NCBI RefSeq assembly: GCF_001182745.1
Contig: NZ_LN868938.1
Coordinates: forward strand, 1,612,001 to 1,676,000
Length of the DNA stretch: 64,000 nucleotides
From: Nocardia farcinica
Lineage (GTDB): Bacteria > Actinomycetota > Actinomycetes > Mycobacteriales > Mycobacteriaceae
Reading direction: 5' to 3'
In this document: piece by piece, positions 20,167-29,262 of the stretch
Numbering within the stretch: position 1 is the stretch's first letter
Layout: each line of letters opens with the position of its first letter
Made by a program: the position numbers and the translations under genes
The notes under the pieces: model-generated
Told to the model about the DNA's origin: nothing
Database searches by the model: none
Seen by the model: the letters and a program-made list of their open reading frames with translations, nothing else

Positions 20167-20200
20167 TGAACGACTGTTTAATATACTGAACATGTGTTCA
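20167..20200. promoter_or_regulatory. Twin TetR operators and leaderless tetR promoter
   Basis: A perfect palindrome TGAACA-TG-TGTTCA (20187-20200) spans the tetR start. A second, weaker copy TGAACGACTGTTTA (20167-20180, 10 of 14 matching) lies exactly 20 bp away, two helical turns. Between them TATACT (20182-20187) is a -10 box that would start the mRNA at GTG 20194. The arrangement fits autorepression with two dimers on one face of the DNA. Confidence 0.7.
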
Positions 20201-20847
20201 ACCAACAGCCCGTATCGCAAGGATCCCCCACGGAACTGACCACGGCGGCGCGCATTCGCGACGCCGCGATCGAGGTCTTCGGCGACCGCGGATTCGATGT
20301 CGGCGTACGCGTGATCGCGGCGGCGGCAGGCGTATCCCCCGGGCTGGTCAACCACCACTTCGGCTCCAAGGACGGCCTGCGTGCCGCCTGCGACGAGCGG
20401 GTGCTGCAACTCATCCACGACGAGAAGACCAAGGCGCTTCTCGCACCGGACACGGGTGCGGGCCTGTTGGCCGCGATGGCCGAGGTGGAGGCCTACGGTC
20501 CGCTGGTCGCCTACATGGTGCGCAGTCTGGAAGCAGGCGGACCGATGGCGGAGTCGCTGTTCGAGCACATGGTCGCCGACGCCGAGGACTACATGCGTCG
20601 CGGCGTCGAGGCGGGCGTGATCAAGCCCAGCCGTGATCCCAAGGCCCGGGCCAGGCACCTGATGCTGGCCAACGTCGGCGCCACGCTGCTGTGGGTGCGC
20701 CTGCACCAGCGTGACGGCGAGACGATCGATTTCCGCGCCGCCATCCGCCGCATCACCGAAGAACTCACCGGCCCCGCCCTGGAGCTCTACACCCAGGGCC
20801 TGCTCACCGACCCCACACTTCTCGACGAAATCACCAAGGAGCGCTGA
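20194..20847 (+). CDS. TetR-family regulator of the ABC efflux operon (Rv1219c/RaaS type)
   Basis: 217 residues. The N-terminal helix-turn-helix reads [25 protein letters not shown] (about 40-64), with the typical [14 protein letters not shown] helix before it. The order TetR, ABC ATPase, ABC-2 permease and the sequences match M. tuberculosis Rv1219c-Rv1218c-Rv1217c, where the TetR protein (RaaS) represses an efflux pump linked to survival and drug tolerance. GTG 20194 is probably leaderless. Its stop overlaps the ATPase start (TGATG). Confidence 0.9.
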   Translation: MFNQQPVSQGSPTELTTAARIRDAAIEVFGDRGFDVGVRVIAAAAGVSPGLVNHHFGSKDGLRAACDERVLQLIHDEKTKALLAPDTGAGLLAAMAEVEAYGPLVAYMVRSLEAGGPMAESLFEHMVADAEDYMRRGVEAGVIKPSRDPKARARHLMLANVGATLLWVRLHQRDGETIDFRAAIRRITEELTGPALELYTQGLLTDPTLLDEITKER

Positions 20848-21764
20848 TGTCCGAGGTCATCCGAATCCGGGACCTGCGCAAGACGTTCGGCCATGTCACC
20901 GCCCTCGACGGCCTGGACCTGGAGGTCGCCGAAGGCGAGATCCACGGCTTCCTCGGGCCCAACGGCGCGGGCAAGTCCACCACCATCCGCATTCTGCTCG
21001 GCATCCTGCGGGCCACCGCGGGGCAGGCCGAACTGCTGGGACGCGACCCGTGGACCGACGCGGTGGAGCTGCACCGCGAACTGGCCTATGTGCCCGGCGA
21101 TGTCACGTTGTGGCCTTCGCTCAGCGGCGGCGAGACCATCGACCTGCTGGCCCGCATGCGCGGCGGGATCGACCGTGCCCGCCGGGACGAACTGATCGAA
21201 CGGTTCGATCTGGACCCGCGCAAGAAGGCCCGCACCTACTCCAAGGGCAACCGCCAGAAGGTCGCGCTCGTCTCCGCGTTCGCCTCCGACGTGCGCCTGC
21301 TGCTGCTCGACGAGCCGACCTCGGGCCTGGACCCGTTGATGGAGCAGCTGTTCCGCGACTGCGTGCGCGAGGCGGCCGCGCGCGGCACCACCGTGCTGCT
21401 GTCCAGCCACATCCTGTCCGAGGTGGAGGCGCTGTGCGACCGGGTGACCATCATCCGGGCCGGCCGCACGGTGGAGAGCGGCTCGCTCGCCGACCTGCGC
21501 CACCTCTCGCGCACCTCGATCACCGCCCAATTGCTCGGTGACCCTGGCGATCTGAGCCGCATCGCCGGGGTCGACGACATCGAGCGCGACGGCGACACGC
21601 TGCGCTGCCAGGTCGACAGCGAACACCTCGGCGAGCTGATCCGGGTGCTCGGCGACACCGGCGTGCGCAGTCTCACCAGTGCTCCGCCGACGCTCGAGGA
21701 GCTGTTCCTGCGGCACTACCACGTCGGCGGCGCCGACGAGGCCGGACAGGTGGTGCGGGCATGA
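20847..21764 (+). CDS. ABC transporter ATP-binding protein (tetronasin/multidrug efflux type)
   Basis: 305 residues. Walker [10 protein letters not shown] (about 33-41), signature YSKGNRQKV, Walker [14 protein letters not shown], and an H-loop SSH. The SKGNRQK form of the signature is common in drug-efflux ATPases of this type. It energises the permease encoded next, whose start overlaps its stop (ATGA). Likely pumps an amphipathic compound or antibiotic outward; the substrate is inferred from Rv1218c homology only. Confidence 0.92.
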   Translation: MSEVIRIRDLRKTFGHVTALDGLDLEVAEGEIHGFLGPNGAGKSTTIRILLGILRATAGQAELLGRDPWTDAVELHRELAYVPGDVTLWPSLSGGETIDLLARMRGGIDRARRDELIERFDLDPRKKARTYSKGNRQKVALVSAFASDVRLLLLDEPTSGLDPLMEQLFRDCVREAAARGTTVLLSSHILSEVEALCDRVTIIRAGRTVESGSLADLRHLSRTSITAQLLGDPGDLSRIAGVDDIERDGDTLRCQVDSEHLGELIRVLGDTGVRSLTSAPPTLEELFLRHYHVGGADEAGQVVRA

Positions 21765-23395
21765 CCGCGATCACCGCCGAAAGGCCGTTCAGCGCACCGC
21801 TGTTCGGGCATCCCGCGGACTTCGCCGGCACCGGGCAACTGCTGCGCCTGGTGCTGCGCCGCGACCGGGTGGTGCTGCCGCTGTGGACCCTGGTGCTCGG
21901 CCTGATGCCCGCGTTCCAGTTGATCAGTGTGCGCGACCTGTACACCACCCAGGAACAGCTGGACAGCTTCGCCCGCACCACCGCCGCCAGCCCGGCGCTG
22001 CTGGCGATGTACGGACCGGTGTTCGAGAACACGCTCGGCTCGATCGGGACGTGGAAGGCGGGGGCGATGTACAGCATGATCGCCATCGCCACCGTGCTCA
22101 CCGTCGTCCGGCACACCAGGGCCGAGGAGGAATCCGGCCGCGCCGAACTGGTCGGCGCGACCAGCATCGGCCGTTTCGCCGGGCTCACCGCCGCGTTGCT
22201 GGTGGCGTTCGGCGGGTCGGCGCTCGCCGGCGTCCTGTGTGCCCTGTCGCTGGCCGCGACCGATGTGGCACTGGCCGGCTCGGTCGCCTTCGGTGCCGCC
22301 CTGGCCGCCTCGGGCATCGTCTGGGCGGCCGTCGCCGCGGTGACCGCCCAGCTGAGCACGTCGGCCCGGGTGGCGCGCGGGCTCGCCTTCGCCGTCCTCG
22401 GCACCGCGTTCGCACTGCGCGCCGCAGGCGATGCGGGCAACGGGGTGCTGTCCTGGTTCTCCCCGCTGGGCTGGTGCCTGCAGATCCGGCCCTACGCGCA
22501 GGAGCGCTGGTGGGTGCTGCTGCCGCTGGCCACCGTCGCGGTGCTGGCGACCCTGGTCGCCTACGGACTGCTCGGCACCCGCGACACCGGCTCGGGGCTG
22601 ATCGCGCAGCGGCCGGGGCCCGCGGCCGCGGGGGCGGATCTGGCCGGTCCGGGCGGGCTGGCCTGGCGGTTGCAGCGCGGTTCGCTGCTGGCGTGGACGA
22701 TCGGCTTCGGCCTCTACGGGCTGATGATCGGCGGCGCCGTGAACAGCATCGGCGACATGATCGGCGACAGCGGCGCGATCACCGACCTGGTGGTGCGGAT
22801 GGGCGGTTCGGAGAGCCTGGAACAGTCGTTCATCGCCTATGCGGTGGCCATGCTCGCCGCGGCCGCGTCGGCCTATTCGATCTCGGCGGTGCTGCGCCTG
22901 CACGACGAGGAGACCAGCGGCCGCGCCGAGACGACGCTGGCCGCGGCCGTCGGCCGGGTTCGCTACGCCGCGGGCCATCTCGGCATCGCCCTGCTCGGCC
23001 CGGTCCTGGCGCTCATCGTCGCGGGTGCGGCGGTCGGAATCGTCTACGGCGCGGCCACCGGCGACCTCGGTGCGAAGCTGCCCCGGACCGTCGCGGCCGC
23101 GCTGGTGCAGGTGCCCGCGGTCTGGGTGCTGACCGGTGTCGCGATCGCGCTGTTCGGGCTGGCGCCGCGCTTCGCCCCGGTGGCATGGGGCGTGTTGAGC
23201 ACGACGATCGTGCTGTTCTTCGTCGGCTCGCTCGACGGGCTGCCGCAGTGGCTGGTCGACCTCGTGCCCTTCGTGCACCCGCCCAAACTTCCGGGTGCCG
23301 AATTTCACATCACCCCGCTGCTGTGGTTGCTGGCCGTCGCGGCCGTGCTGACCGGCGCCGGATTGCTCGGGTATCGACGCCGCGACCTGCGGTGA
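21761..23395 (+). CDS. ABC-2 type permease (Rv1217c/TnrB3-like efflux)
   Basis: 544 residues with about 12 predicted membrane helices in two similar halves; both halves contain the paired motif [12 protein letters not shown] / [13 protein letters not shown] after a transmembrane segment, showing an internal duplication. This is the tetronasin-resistance permease family. It begins 4 bases inside the ATPase gene, so the two are translationally coupled. It is the last gene of the TetR-led operon. Confidence 0.9.
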   Translation: MTAITAERPFSAPLFGHPADFAGTGQLLRLVLRRDRVVLPLWTLVLGLMPAFQLISVRDLYTTQEQLDSFARTTAASPALLAMYGPVFENTLGSIGTWKAGAMYSMIAIATVLTVVRHTRAEEESGRAELVGATSIGRFAGLTAALLVAFGGSALAGVLCALSLAATDVALAGSVAFGAALAASGIVWAAVAAVTAQLSTSARVARGLAFAVLGTAFALRAAGDAGNGVLSWFSPLGWCLQIRPYAQERWWVLLPLATVAVLATLVAYGLLGTRDTGSGLIAQRPGPAAAGADLAGPGGLAWRLQRGSLLAWTIGFGLYGLMIGGAVNSIGDMIGDSGAITDLVVRMGGSESLEQSFIAYAVAMLAAAASAYSISAVLRLHDEETSGRAETTLAAAVGRVRYAAGHLGIALLGPVLALIVAGAAVGIVYGAATGDLGAKLPRTVAAALVQVPAVWVLTGVAIALFGLAPRFAPVAWGVLSTTIVLFFVGSLDGLPQWLVDLVPFVHPPKLPGAEFHITPLLWLLAVAAVLTGAGLLGYRRRDLR

Positions 23396-23493
23396 TGGGG
23401 TCCGGGCCCGCGCCATGACCGGTGTGGGCCCGGCCGCGCGGGCCGTACCTGGGCCGATGCCGCACCCGGATGGCTCGACTACCGTCGAAGAAC

Positions 23494-25011
23494 ATGGGTC
23501 TGGACGCGATCTCGGGAGGAGACGACTACATCGATCGGCAGCGGCAGCGTGCCGCGCGACGACCGCGGCTGTGGCCGCGCCGGGCCCCTCGCCTGCTGGA
23601 ACAGGCCGTCGGTGTGCTGGTCGCGGACCGGCAGGCCACCGCCGACACCATCATCGCCGCGCCCGCCCCGCTGCAGCCGATCGACCTCACCGACGACGCC
23701 AAGGTCGCCGAGGTGCTCGATCTCGCGGTCCGGGTCGGGGAGGTGGTGCTCGCGTCGGGCACCGGCGTGATGGACACCACCACCCAGGTGCGGTTCATCG
23801 CCGCCACCTACGGCCTGTCGCGCTGCGACGTCGACGTCACCTACGACTCGATCCGCATCTGGGCCGACCGCGGCCCCCTGCTCCCCCCGGCCAGCACCAT
23901 GCGCGTGGTGCGCTACCGCTCGCTGGACTTCACCCGGCTGGCCGCGGTCGACCGGTTGACCCGCCGGATCCGTCACCAGGTCGTACCACCCGCCGAGGCG
24001 CGCGCCGCGCTCGACGCCATCACCACCGCACCGCACCCCTACGCCCGCTGGGTGGCGACCTTCGGCTGGTCGCTGATGGCCGCCGCGATCGCGGCGCTGC
24101 TCGGCGCCGACCTGCTGGTGACGGTGCTCAGCTTTCTCACGACCGCCGCCATCGACCGCACCAACCGCGCGCTCAACCGCTACGGCCTGCCGTTCTTCTT
24201 CCAGCACATGGCGGGCGGCCTGATCGCGGCGACACCGGCGATCCTGCTGTCCAGTCTCGCCGAGCCGCTGGGCATCCGCGTCGACGCCACGCTCATCGTG
24301 GCCGCAGGCATCACGGTGCTGCTCAGTGGGCTGCAATTGGTCGGCTCGGTGCAGGACGCCATCACCGGCGCACCCATCACCGCCGCCGCCCGCATGCTCG
24401 AGGTGGTGATGATGACCGGCGGCATCGTCGCCGGAATCGCGCTGGCACTGCGCCTGGGCGAGGTGGCGGGCACGACGGTGCCCAGCATCGACCTGGTGTC
24501 CGGCCGCGACATCACCGATCTGCCGGTGAAACTCGTCGCCGGTGCCGTGGCCGCCCTGGCGTTCGCGCTGGCCTGCTACGCCGAGCGGCGCGCGCTGGCC
24601 GCCGCCGCGTTCGGCGGTGCGGCGGGCACGATCTGCTTCCTGCTCGTGCAGTACCTGGGATTCGGCCCGGTCATCTCCTCCGGTGTCGCCGCGACGCTGG
24701 TCGGCATGGCCGGTGGTCTGATGGCGCGCCGGGCGATGACGCCGCCGCTGGTGGTCGCGGTCGCAGGCATCACCCCGCTGCTGCCCGGCCTGAAGGTCTA
24801 CCGCGGGCTGTACGCGGTGCTCAACGACGAACTGCTGCTCGGTTTCAACCAGCTCTTCGCCGCGTTCGGTGTGGGCTGCGCGCTCGCCGCGGGCGTCACC
24901 CTCGGTGAATGGTGCGACCGAACCCTGCGCCGCCCACGGATTCTCAGCCGGTTCGGGTCGCTGCGGAAACCGGTGGTGCGCCGCAAGCGCCGTACCGCCT
25001 CGCCCGGCTGA
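23494..25011 (+). CDS. ThrE-type threonine/serine exporter family protein
   Basis: About 505 residues. The N-terminal cytosolic domain (LDLAVRVGEVVLASGTGVMDTTTQVR...YGL) is the ThrE/DUF1212 signature, followed by about ten membrane helices and the second ThrE_2-like half (PADDIV-free, FGPVISSGVAATLVG). Members export threonine and serine in corynebacteria. ATG 23494 lies 8 bases after TACCGT and would be leaderless; in-frame ATGs at 23470 and upstream lack binding sites. Basic C-terminal tail RRKRRT. Exported amino acid unproven. Confidence 0.85.
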   Translation: MGLDAISGGDDYIDRQRQRAARRPRLWPRRAPRLLEQAVGVLVADRQATADTIIAAPAPLQPIDLTDDAKVAEVLDLAVRVGEVVLASGTGVMDTTTQVRFIAATYGLSRCDVDVTYDSIRIWADRGPLLPPASTMRVVRYRSLDFTRLAAVDRLTRRIRHQVVPPAEARAALDAITTAPHPYARWVATFGWSLMAAAIAALLGADLLVTVLSFLTTAAIDRTNRALNRYGLPFFFQHMAGGLIAATPAILLSSLAEPLGIRVDATLIVAAGITVLLSGLQLVGSVQDAITGAPITAAARMLEVVMMTGGIVAGIALALRLGEVAGTTVPSIDLVSGRDITDLPVKLVAGAVAALAFALACYAERRALAAAAFGGAAGTICFLLVQYLGFGPVISSGVAATLVGMAGGLMARRAMTPPLVVAVAGITPLLPGLKVYRGLYAVLNDELLLGFNQLFAAFGVGCALAAGVTLGEWCDRTLRRPRILSRFGSLRKPVVRRKRRTASPG

Positions 25012-25088
25012 ATTCCGCCGGGTACGACCGGAAGAATTCACCGGCATGTCGCTGGACAACCGGGGTGACTGGTTGGAGAGTTGCGCAC

Positions 25089-25358
25089 ATGTGGAACGCA
25101 ATCGTCCAAATCGTCGGCTTCCTGATCATCGGTGTCATCATCGGATTCCTCGCCCGCGCACTGAAACCCGGTGCCGACAAACTCGATTTCAAGATGACCG
25201 CGCTGCTCGGCATGGCGGGCGCGCTGATCGGCGGCATCGTCGCCAGCCTGATCGGCAAGGGTTCGATCACCGAACTCAATTTCTGGGGTTTCGTGTTCGC
25301 CGTCATCGCGGCGATCGCGCTGCTGTTCCTCGCACCGGTGCTGCAGGGCAAGCGCTGA
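25089..25358 (+). CDS. GlsB/YeaQ/YmgE-family small membrane protein
   Basis: 89 residues with three hydrophobic helices and conserved glycine patterns (GVIIGFLARALKPG, MAGALIGGIVAS). The family, also called transglycosylase-associated proteins, is often stress-induced; its molecular role is unknown. GGAGAG lies 8 bases before ATG 25089. Confidence 0.88.
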   Translation: MWNAIVQIVGFLIIGVIIGFLARALKPGADKLDFKMTALLGMAGALIGGIVASLIGKGSITELNFWGFVFAVIAAIALLFLAPVLQGKR

Positions 25359-25450
25359 GCGGTGCGCCCGGCGCCGACCGTGGCGTCCCCACCCGCGGCG
25401 GACCGGTGCGACAATCGTGCCGAGCCGGTATCGTCGGGCCGGTCGGGTCA

Positions 25451-25475
25451 GGGCTGCCGGAGACCCCGGCAGCCC
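25451..25475 (+). other. Hairpin upstream of heme oxygenase
   Basis: GGGCTGCCGG (25451-25460) pairs perfectly with CCGGCAGCCC (25466-25475) around a 5-base loop, 28 bases before the hmuO start. It may end the preceding transcript, or form part of the heme oxygenase leader if the TATCGT near 25428 is its -10 box. Confidence 0.45.
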
Positions 25476-25502
25476 GCGGGTGATTGCGAGGTGCCATCGA
25501 AG

Positions 25503-26165
25503 ATGTCGGAAGCCGTACCTTTTTCGACGCGTATCCGCACCGCGACCGAGCGCCAGCACGCCGAGGCGGAGAACTCCACGTTCATCACCGACATGCTCGG
25601 CGGGCATCTCGGCATCGATTCCTATCACCGCTACACCGGCCAGCTGTGGTTCGTCTACCGGGCGCTCGAAGCACGCATGGACGAGCTGGCCGCCGATCCG
25701 GTCGCCGGGCCGTTCATCCGACCCGAGCTGGCCAGGACGGCCGAACTCGAGCGCGACCTCACCGCGCTGATCGGCCCCGAGTGGCGCGCGGACCTGACCC
25801 CGCTGCCCGCGACCGCCGCCTACGCCGCGCGCATCGAGGAGTGCGCCCGCGAGTGGCCCGCCGGGTACGTCGCCCACCACTACACCCGCTACCTCGGTGA
25901 TCTGTCCGGCGGGCAGGTCATTCGCGGCACCGCCGAGAAGTTGTGGGATCTGCCGCGCCGCGGGGACGGGGTGCGCTTCTACGTCTTCGACGACATCCCC
26001 AACCCGGCGGCCTTCAAGCGGGAGTACCGCGCGCTGCTCGACCGGTTGCCGGTCGACGAACTCGAGCGCCGCCGAGTGCTCGACGAGGGCAAGCGCGCTT
26101 TCGAGCTCAACGCCGCGGTCTTCGCCGAACTGGCCGCGGAGTTCCCGGTGCGCCGGCCCTCCTGA
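25503..26165 (+). CDS. hmuO: Biliverdin-producing heme oxygenase
   Basis: 220 residues, the usual length. The proximal heme-ligand histidine is H19 in ERQHAEAE, and the distal helix shows YLGDLSGGQVIRG with its flexible glycines. It breaks haem to biliverdin, CO and iron, mainly for iron acquisition. GCGAGGTG precedes ATG 25503. No haem transporter lies next to it; no clear iron-regulator box was recognised. It converges with an IclR gene only 4 bases beyond its stop. Confidence 0.95.
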   Translation: MSEAVPFSTRIRTATERQHAEAENSTFITDMLGGHLGIDSYHRYTGQLWFVYRALEARMDELAADPVAGPFIRPELARTAELERDLTALIGPEWRADLTPLPATAAYAARIEECAREWPAGYVAHHYTRYLGDLSGGQVIRGTAEKLWDLPRRGDGVRFYVFDDIPNPAAFKREYRALLDRLPVDELERRRVLDEGKRAFELNAAVFAELAAEFPVRRPS

Positions 26166-26169
26166 GCCG

Positions 26170-26994
26170 CTAGCGCAGGCGTTCGTGCCGGGGGAACAGC
26201 GCTCGCCCCGCCTCCTGCGCCGCCTCCGACAGCATCCGCGCCAGCCGCGCGGTGTCCAGGGCGCCGCGTTCCCCACCGACGTGACCGGACAGCGACAGCG
26301 CCGCGGCCGCCGCGCCGCGGCCGCGCACCGGCACCGCGACACAGCACACGCCGTCCACCGATTCCTCGTTGTCGACGGCGACGCCGCCCTGGCGCACCCG
26401 CACCCGGGCCAGCTCGCGATGCAGTTCCGCGCGGTCGCCGATGGTGCGCGCCGTCAGCTGGGGCAGCTTCTCGCGCAGCGCGGCCTCGACGATGCTGGGC
26501 TCCAACGTGGCGAGCAACGCCTTGCCGAGCGCGGTGCTGTGCGCGGGCAGGCGGGCGCCGAGCCGGGTCGGGATCGCGGCGGCCTGCCGTCCGCCCGCCT
26601 TGTCCAGGCACAGCACGTCGCGACCGTCGAGGACGGCCAGGTGTCCGGCCATCCCGGTGCGCTGGCACAGATCCTGCAACAGCGGGCTCACCGCCTCGCG
26701 GATCTCGTTGTGGTCGGCGGCGAGGCCGCCGAGCTCGAAGGCGCGCAGACCGAGCCGGTAGCCGCCGGGCGCGTGCGCGAGCCAGCGCAACCGCACCATC
26801 TGGTCGAGGATGCGGTGCACGGTCGACCGCGGTAGCCCGGTGCGCTCGGCGACGCCGAGCAGGGTGACGGTCGGGGTGTCGGCGTCGAAGGCGTCCAGGA
26901 TCGCCGTCATCCGCTCGATCATCGATACCGGCGGCGCCGCCCGGCCCGCCCCCGCCCACCCGGATTCGGGATGGCTCACCATCTCGACCGACAT
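26170..26994 (-). CDS. IclR-family transcription regulator
   Basis: 274 residues. N-terminal winged helix (VTLLGVAERTGLPRSTVHRILDQMV, about 42-66) and the IclR effector domain with GKALLATL and EESVDGVCCVAVPV (the latter near 215). AGAGAGG lies 6 bases before ATG 26994. No adjacent catabolic operon is obvious, so the target is unknown; the small gene upstream on the same strand is a possible partner. Confidence 0.92.
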   Translation of the reverse strand: MSVEMVSHPESGWAGAGRAAPPVSMIERMTAILDAFDADTPTVTLLGVAERTGLPRSTVHRILDQMVRLRWLAHAPGGYRLGLRAFELGGLAADHNEIREAVSPLLQDLCQRTGMAGHLAVLDGRDVLCLDKAGGRQAAAIPTRLGARLPAHSTALGKALLATLEPSIVEAALREKLPQLTARTIGDRAELHRELARVRVRQGGVAVDNEESVDGVCCVAVPVRGRGAAAAALSLSGHVGGERGALDTARLARMLSEAAQEAGRALFPRHERLR

Positions 26995-27076
26995 GACGCA
27001 CCTCTCTTCGTACCGCGGGGCCAGCATAAGAGGAATGTGCCGGGGCGGGCGGGGTTCGGGCCGTTTCCGCCGCCGC

Positions 27077-27289
27077 TCAGCTCGTGCGCTCGCGCAGCCA
27101 CTCCCGGGTGTAGCGCTCGGCGAGCAGCGGCAGGAAGTTGTCGAGGGTGGCGTGGTCGGCGATGTGCTCGTAGGTGTCCTGTAGGAACTGTTCGATCTCC
27201 GCGTCCGGGACGGCACCGCCGAACTCGCGCTCGAGCCGGTCGGCGGCCATCTTCAGGGCCAGGTCGTGATCGAGGCTGGGTGCGGTCAC
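27077..27289 (-). CDS. Small three-helix-bundle protein
   Basis: 70 residues, strongly helical and acidic: DHDLALKMAADRLEREFGG, then DAEIEQFLQDTYEHIADHATLDNFLPLLAERYTREWL. This resembles the small three-helix-bundle domain proteins frequent in nocardiae and mycobacteria, often found beside regulators or phosphatases; function unknown. I chose GTG 27289 because GGAGG lies 9 bases upstream; the longer frame to 27415 has a proline-rich start typical of noncoding sequence. Confidence 0.75.
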   Translation of the reverse strand: MTAPSLDHDLALKMAADRLEREFGGAVPDAEIEQFLQDTYEHIADHATLDNFLPLLAERYTREWLRERTS

Positions 27290-27419
27290 TGGTGTGCTCC
27301 TCCGCGTGTGTGTCGGATCGGTCCCCGGTGGCCACGGCGCCGGTTCCGGCGCAGGCGGCCGTTCCTCGGGTACCCCGCGGGACGCCGCGCTATCCCCGGC
27401 CTCGCTTCGCGCCACAAAT

Positions 27420-27433
27420 TAGAACACGTTCTT
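27420..27433. promoter_or_regulatory. KstR-like palindrome upstream of the SnoaL-like gene
   Basis: TAGAACACGTTCTT has a perfect AGAAC-N2-GTTCT core and matches the KstR consensus TNNAACNNGTTNNA at all but the last base. KstR represses cholesterol-catabolism genes in Mycobacteriales. It lies 34 bp before the start at 27467. Confidence 0.5.
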
Positions 27434-27466
27434 GTCGAGTGGCGCAGGGCGTGCCAGGCTGAGCGG

Positions 27467-27949
27467 ATGGATCTGGCAGCAATCGAAGACGTGCGCAGGC
27501 TCAAGTACCGCTACTTCCGCACGCTCGACCTCAAACTCTGGGACGAGTTCGCCGACACCCTGGCCGAGGACGCCGTCGGCCGCTACGGCACGCACGCCCT
27601 CGGCGAGCCGCTGGCGTTCGAGGGCCGCGCGGCCATCACCGAATTCATGCGCGCGAACCTGGGCCCCGCCATCGTCACGGTACACATCGCCCACCATCCC
27701 GAGATCACCGTCGACGGCGACACCGCCACCGGTTCGTGGGCCTTCGAAGACACCGTGATCGCCACCGAATTCGGCGCGCTGATCCGCGGCGCGGGCTACT
27801 ACAGCGACCGCTACCGCCGCGACGCCGACGGCAACTGGCGCATCGTGGAAACCGGGTACCGGCGCATCTACGAGTCCAGCCAGTCGCTGGCCGACACACC
27901 GAGTTTCGCGTTGCTGTCGAACATGTGGGCCACCCCGACCGGGCAGTAA
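27467..27949 (+). CDS. SnoaL-like/NTF2-fold protein
   Basis: 160 residues with the alpha+beta cone layout: an N-terminal helix pair (AIEDVRRLKYRYFRTLDLKLWDEFADTLAEDA), GRAAITEFM, and the strands HIAHHPEITVDGDTATGSWAFEDTV and GAGYYSDRYRRDADGNWRI. SnoaL-like proteins act as isomerases, hydrolases or dehydratases on polyketides and steroids. The KstR-like palindrome upstream suggests a part in steroid use. ATG 27467; no clear binding site. Confidence 0.85.
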   Translation: MDLAAIEDVRRLKYRYFRTLDLKLWDEFADTLAEDAVGRYGTHALGEPLAFEGRAAITEFMRANLGPAIVTVHIAHHPEITVDGDTATGSWAFEDTVIATEFGALIRGAGYYSDRYRRDADGNWRIVETGYRRIYESSQSLADTPSFALLSNMWATPTGQ

Positions 27950-28069
27950 CCTGCCTGCGATGCGCGACCGTGTGCGTTGCTGGGTAAGGTGACCGGTCGA
28001 CGGTAACGCTTGCGGCGGCGGCGTTTCCGGGGAATAGTCCGTTCGGATACCCACACGAAAGGTCCGAGG

Positions 28070-29164
28070 ATGGCAATCCGGTTCCGGCGTCGATCCGGGC
28101 GCGCGTTCGCGCTCGCCGCGGTCGTCCTGTCGCTGCTCGCGCCTGCCGCGGGCGCCGACGAGGGTGCCGACATCGCCTACGTTCCGGTCATGGGCGAGGG
28201 CGCGGTGCTCGTCGTCGACACCGCCGCCGACCAGGTACGGGCCCGCATCGACGGTGTCGGGGCGCAGGCCGCGGCCGTCGCCGCCGCCCGCGACGGCAGG
28301 CAGCTGTACGTGCAGTCGGCCAATCCGCCGTTCACCGGGCCGGACGACATCGCCGTGGTGGACCGGACCAGCAACACCGTCACCGCCCGCATCCCGATCA
28401 GCGGCACCGACGGCATGACCGAGCCGATCGCCGACCCGGTGCGCGACCGCGTCTACGTCTTCACCGCGCGTCCGTCGATCGACGTGCTGGACACGGTGAG
28501 CAACACCCTGGTGCGCTCGATGCCGTTGCCCGCCATCCCCTTCGCCGCCGCCATCTCCCCCGACGGCGGCAAGCTGTACACCGTCTTCGCCGACTCGACC
28601 GCCGCCGTGTTCGATCCGGAGACCGGCTTCCAGGTGGGCGAGCGGATCCAGATCGACGGCTCGCTACCCGCCTCCGCGGCGGTCTCCCCCGACGGCCGCA
28701 AGCTCTACACGCTCAACGTGCTCGGCGACAACGTCTCGGTGATCGACACCCAGAGCTGGACCCGGTTGGGCGCCATCGCCTTCGCGCCCGGCAGCGCACC
28801 GGTGGCGGGCGCGATCAGCCCGGACGGGACGCGGCTGATGGTGGCGACCCTCGGCGCGGACGCGGTCCAGGTCATCGATCTCGCCGCCGACCGGGTCACC
28901 GGCACCGTGCCCGTGGACGCGCCGCTGTCGGTGGGCTTCACCGCCGACGGCGCCAAGATGTACGTCGGCAGCCTCGGCACGCACGTCGCCGCGCCGTTCA
29001 CGGTGCCCGCGGCCGCGCTCGACGCCACCACCCTGCTGCACACCTATCTGCGGACCGACCCGCACGCGGGCGCGCTGGTGCCCTTCCACACCGCCACATG
29101 GCAACCGGCGGGCGCCCCCATCCCCACCGGTTCCGGCCCCGCCTCCGGCGCCTTCCTCGACTGA
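28070..29164 (+). CDS. Secreted YVTN-type beta-propeller protein
   Basis: 364 residues. An N-terminal signal peptide (basic RFRRRSGR, hydrophobic core, cleavage after about residue 29, APAAGA-DE) precedes repeated 40-residue blades with AVVDRTSNTVTARI, AISPDGGKLYTVFAD and SVIDTQSWTRLG motifs of the YncE/YVTN family. Usually a binding platform; ligand unknown. Starts at ATG 28070, with the purine-rich AAAGGTCCGAGG before it. Ends in a double hairpin. Confidence 0.88.
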   Translation: MAIRFRRRSGRAFALAAVVLSLLAPAAGADEGADIAYVPVMGEGAVLVVDTAADQVRARIDGVGAQAAAVAAARDGRQLYVQSANPPFTGPDDIAVVDRTSNTVTARIPISGTDGMTEPIADPVRDRVYVFTARPSIDVLDTVSNTLVRSMPLPAIPFAAAISPDGGKLYTVFADSTAAVFDPETGFQVGERIQIDGSLPASAAVSPDGRKLYTLNVLGDNVSVIDTQSWTRLGAIAFAPGSAPVAGAISPDGTRLMVATLGADAVQVIDLAADRVTGTVPVDAPLSVGFTADGAKMYVGSLGTHVAAPFTVPAAALDATTLLHTYLRTDPHAGALVPFHTATWQPAGAPIPTGSGPASGAFLD

Positions 29165-29202
29165 ACGAGCCGGAGCGACACCGCGTTCCGGACCGACCCC
29201 CC

Positions 29203-29261
29203 GCGTTCCGGCGGCCGATGAGGTGACCGCCGGAACGCATCGGAGAGCGCCGGGCTCTCCG
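29203..29261. terminator. Double hairpin between convergent genes
   Basis: Two perfect stems in tandem: a 12-bp stem (29203-29214 with 29227-29238) and an 8-bp stem (29241-29248 with 29254-29261). They fill the gap between the converging propeller and oxidoreductase genes and can act on both strands. Confidence 0.75.
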
Positions 29262-29262
29262 A

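Noticed and set aside
25451..25475. A riboswitch in front of heme oxygenase
   Set aside because: There is a single simple hairpin and no known aptamer core; I recorded it only as a hairpin.
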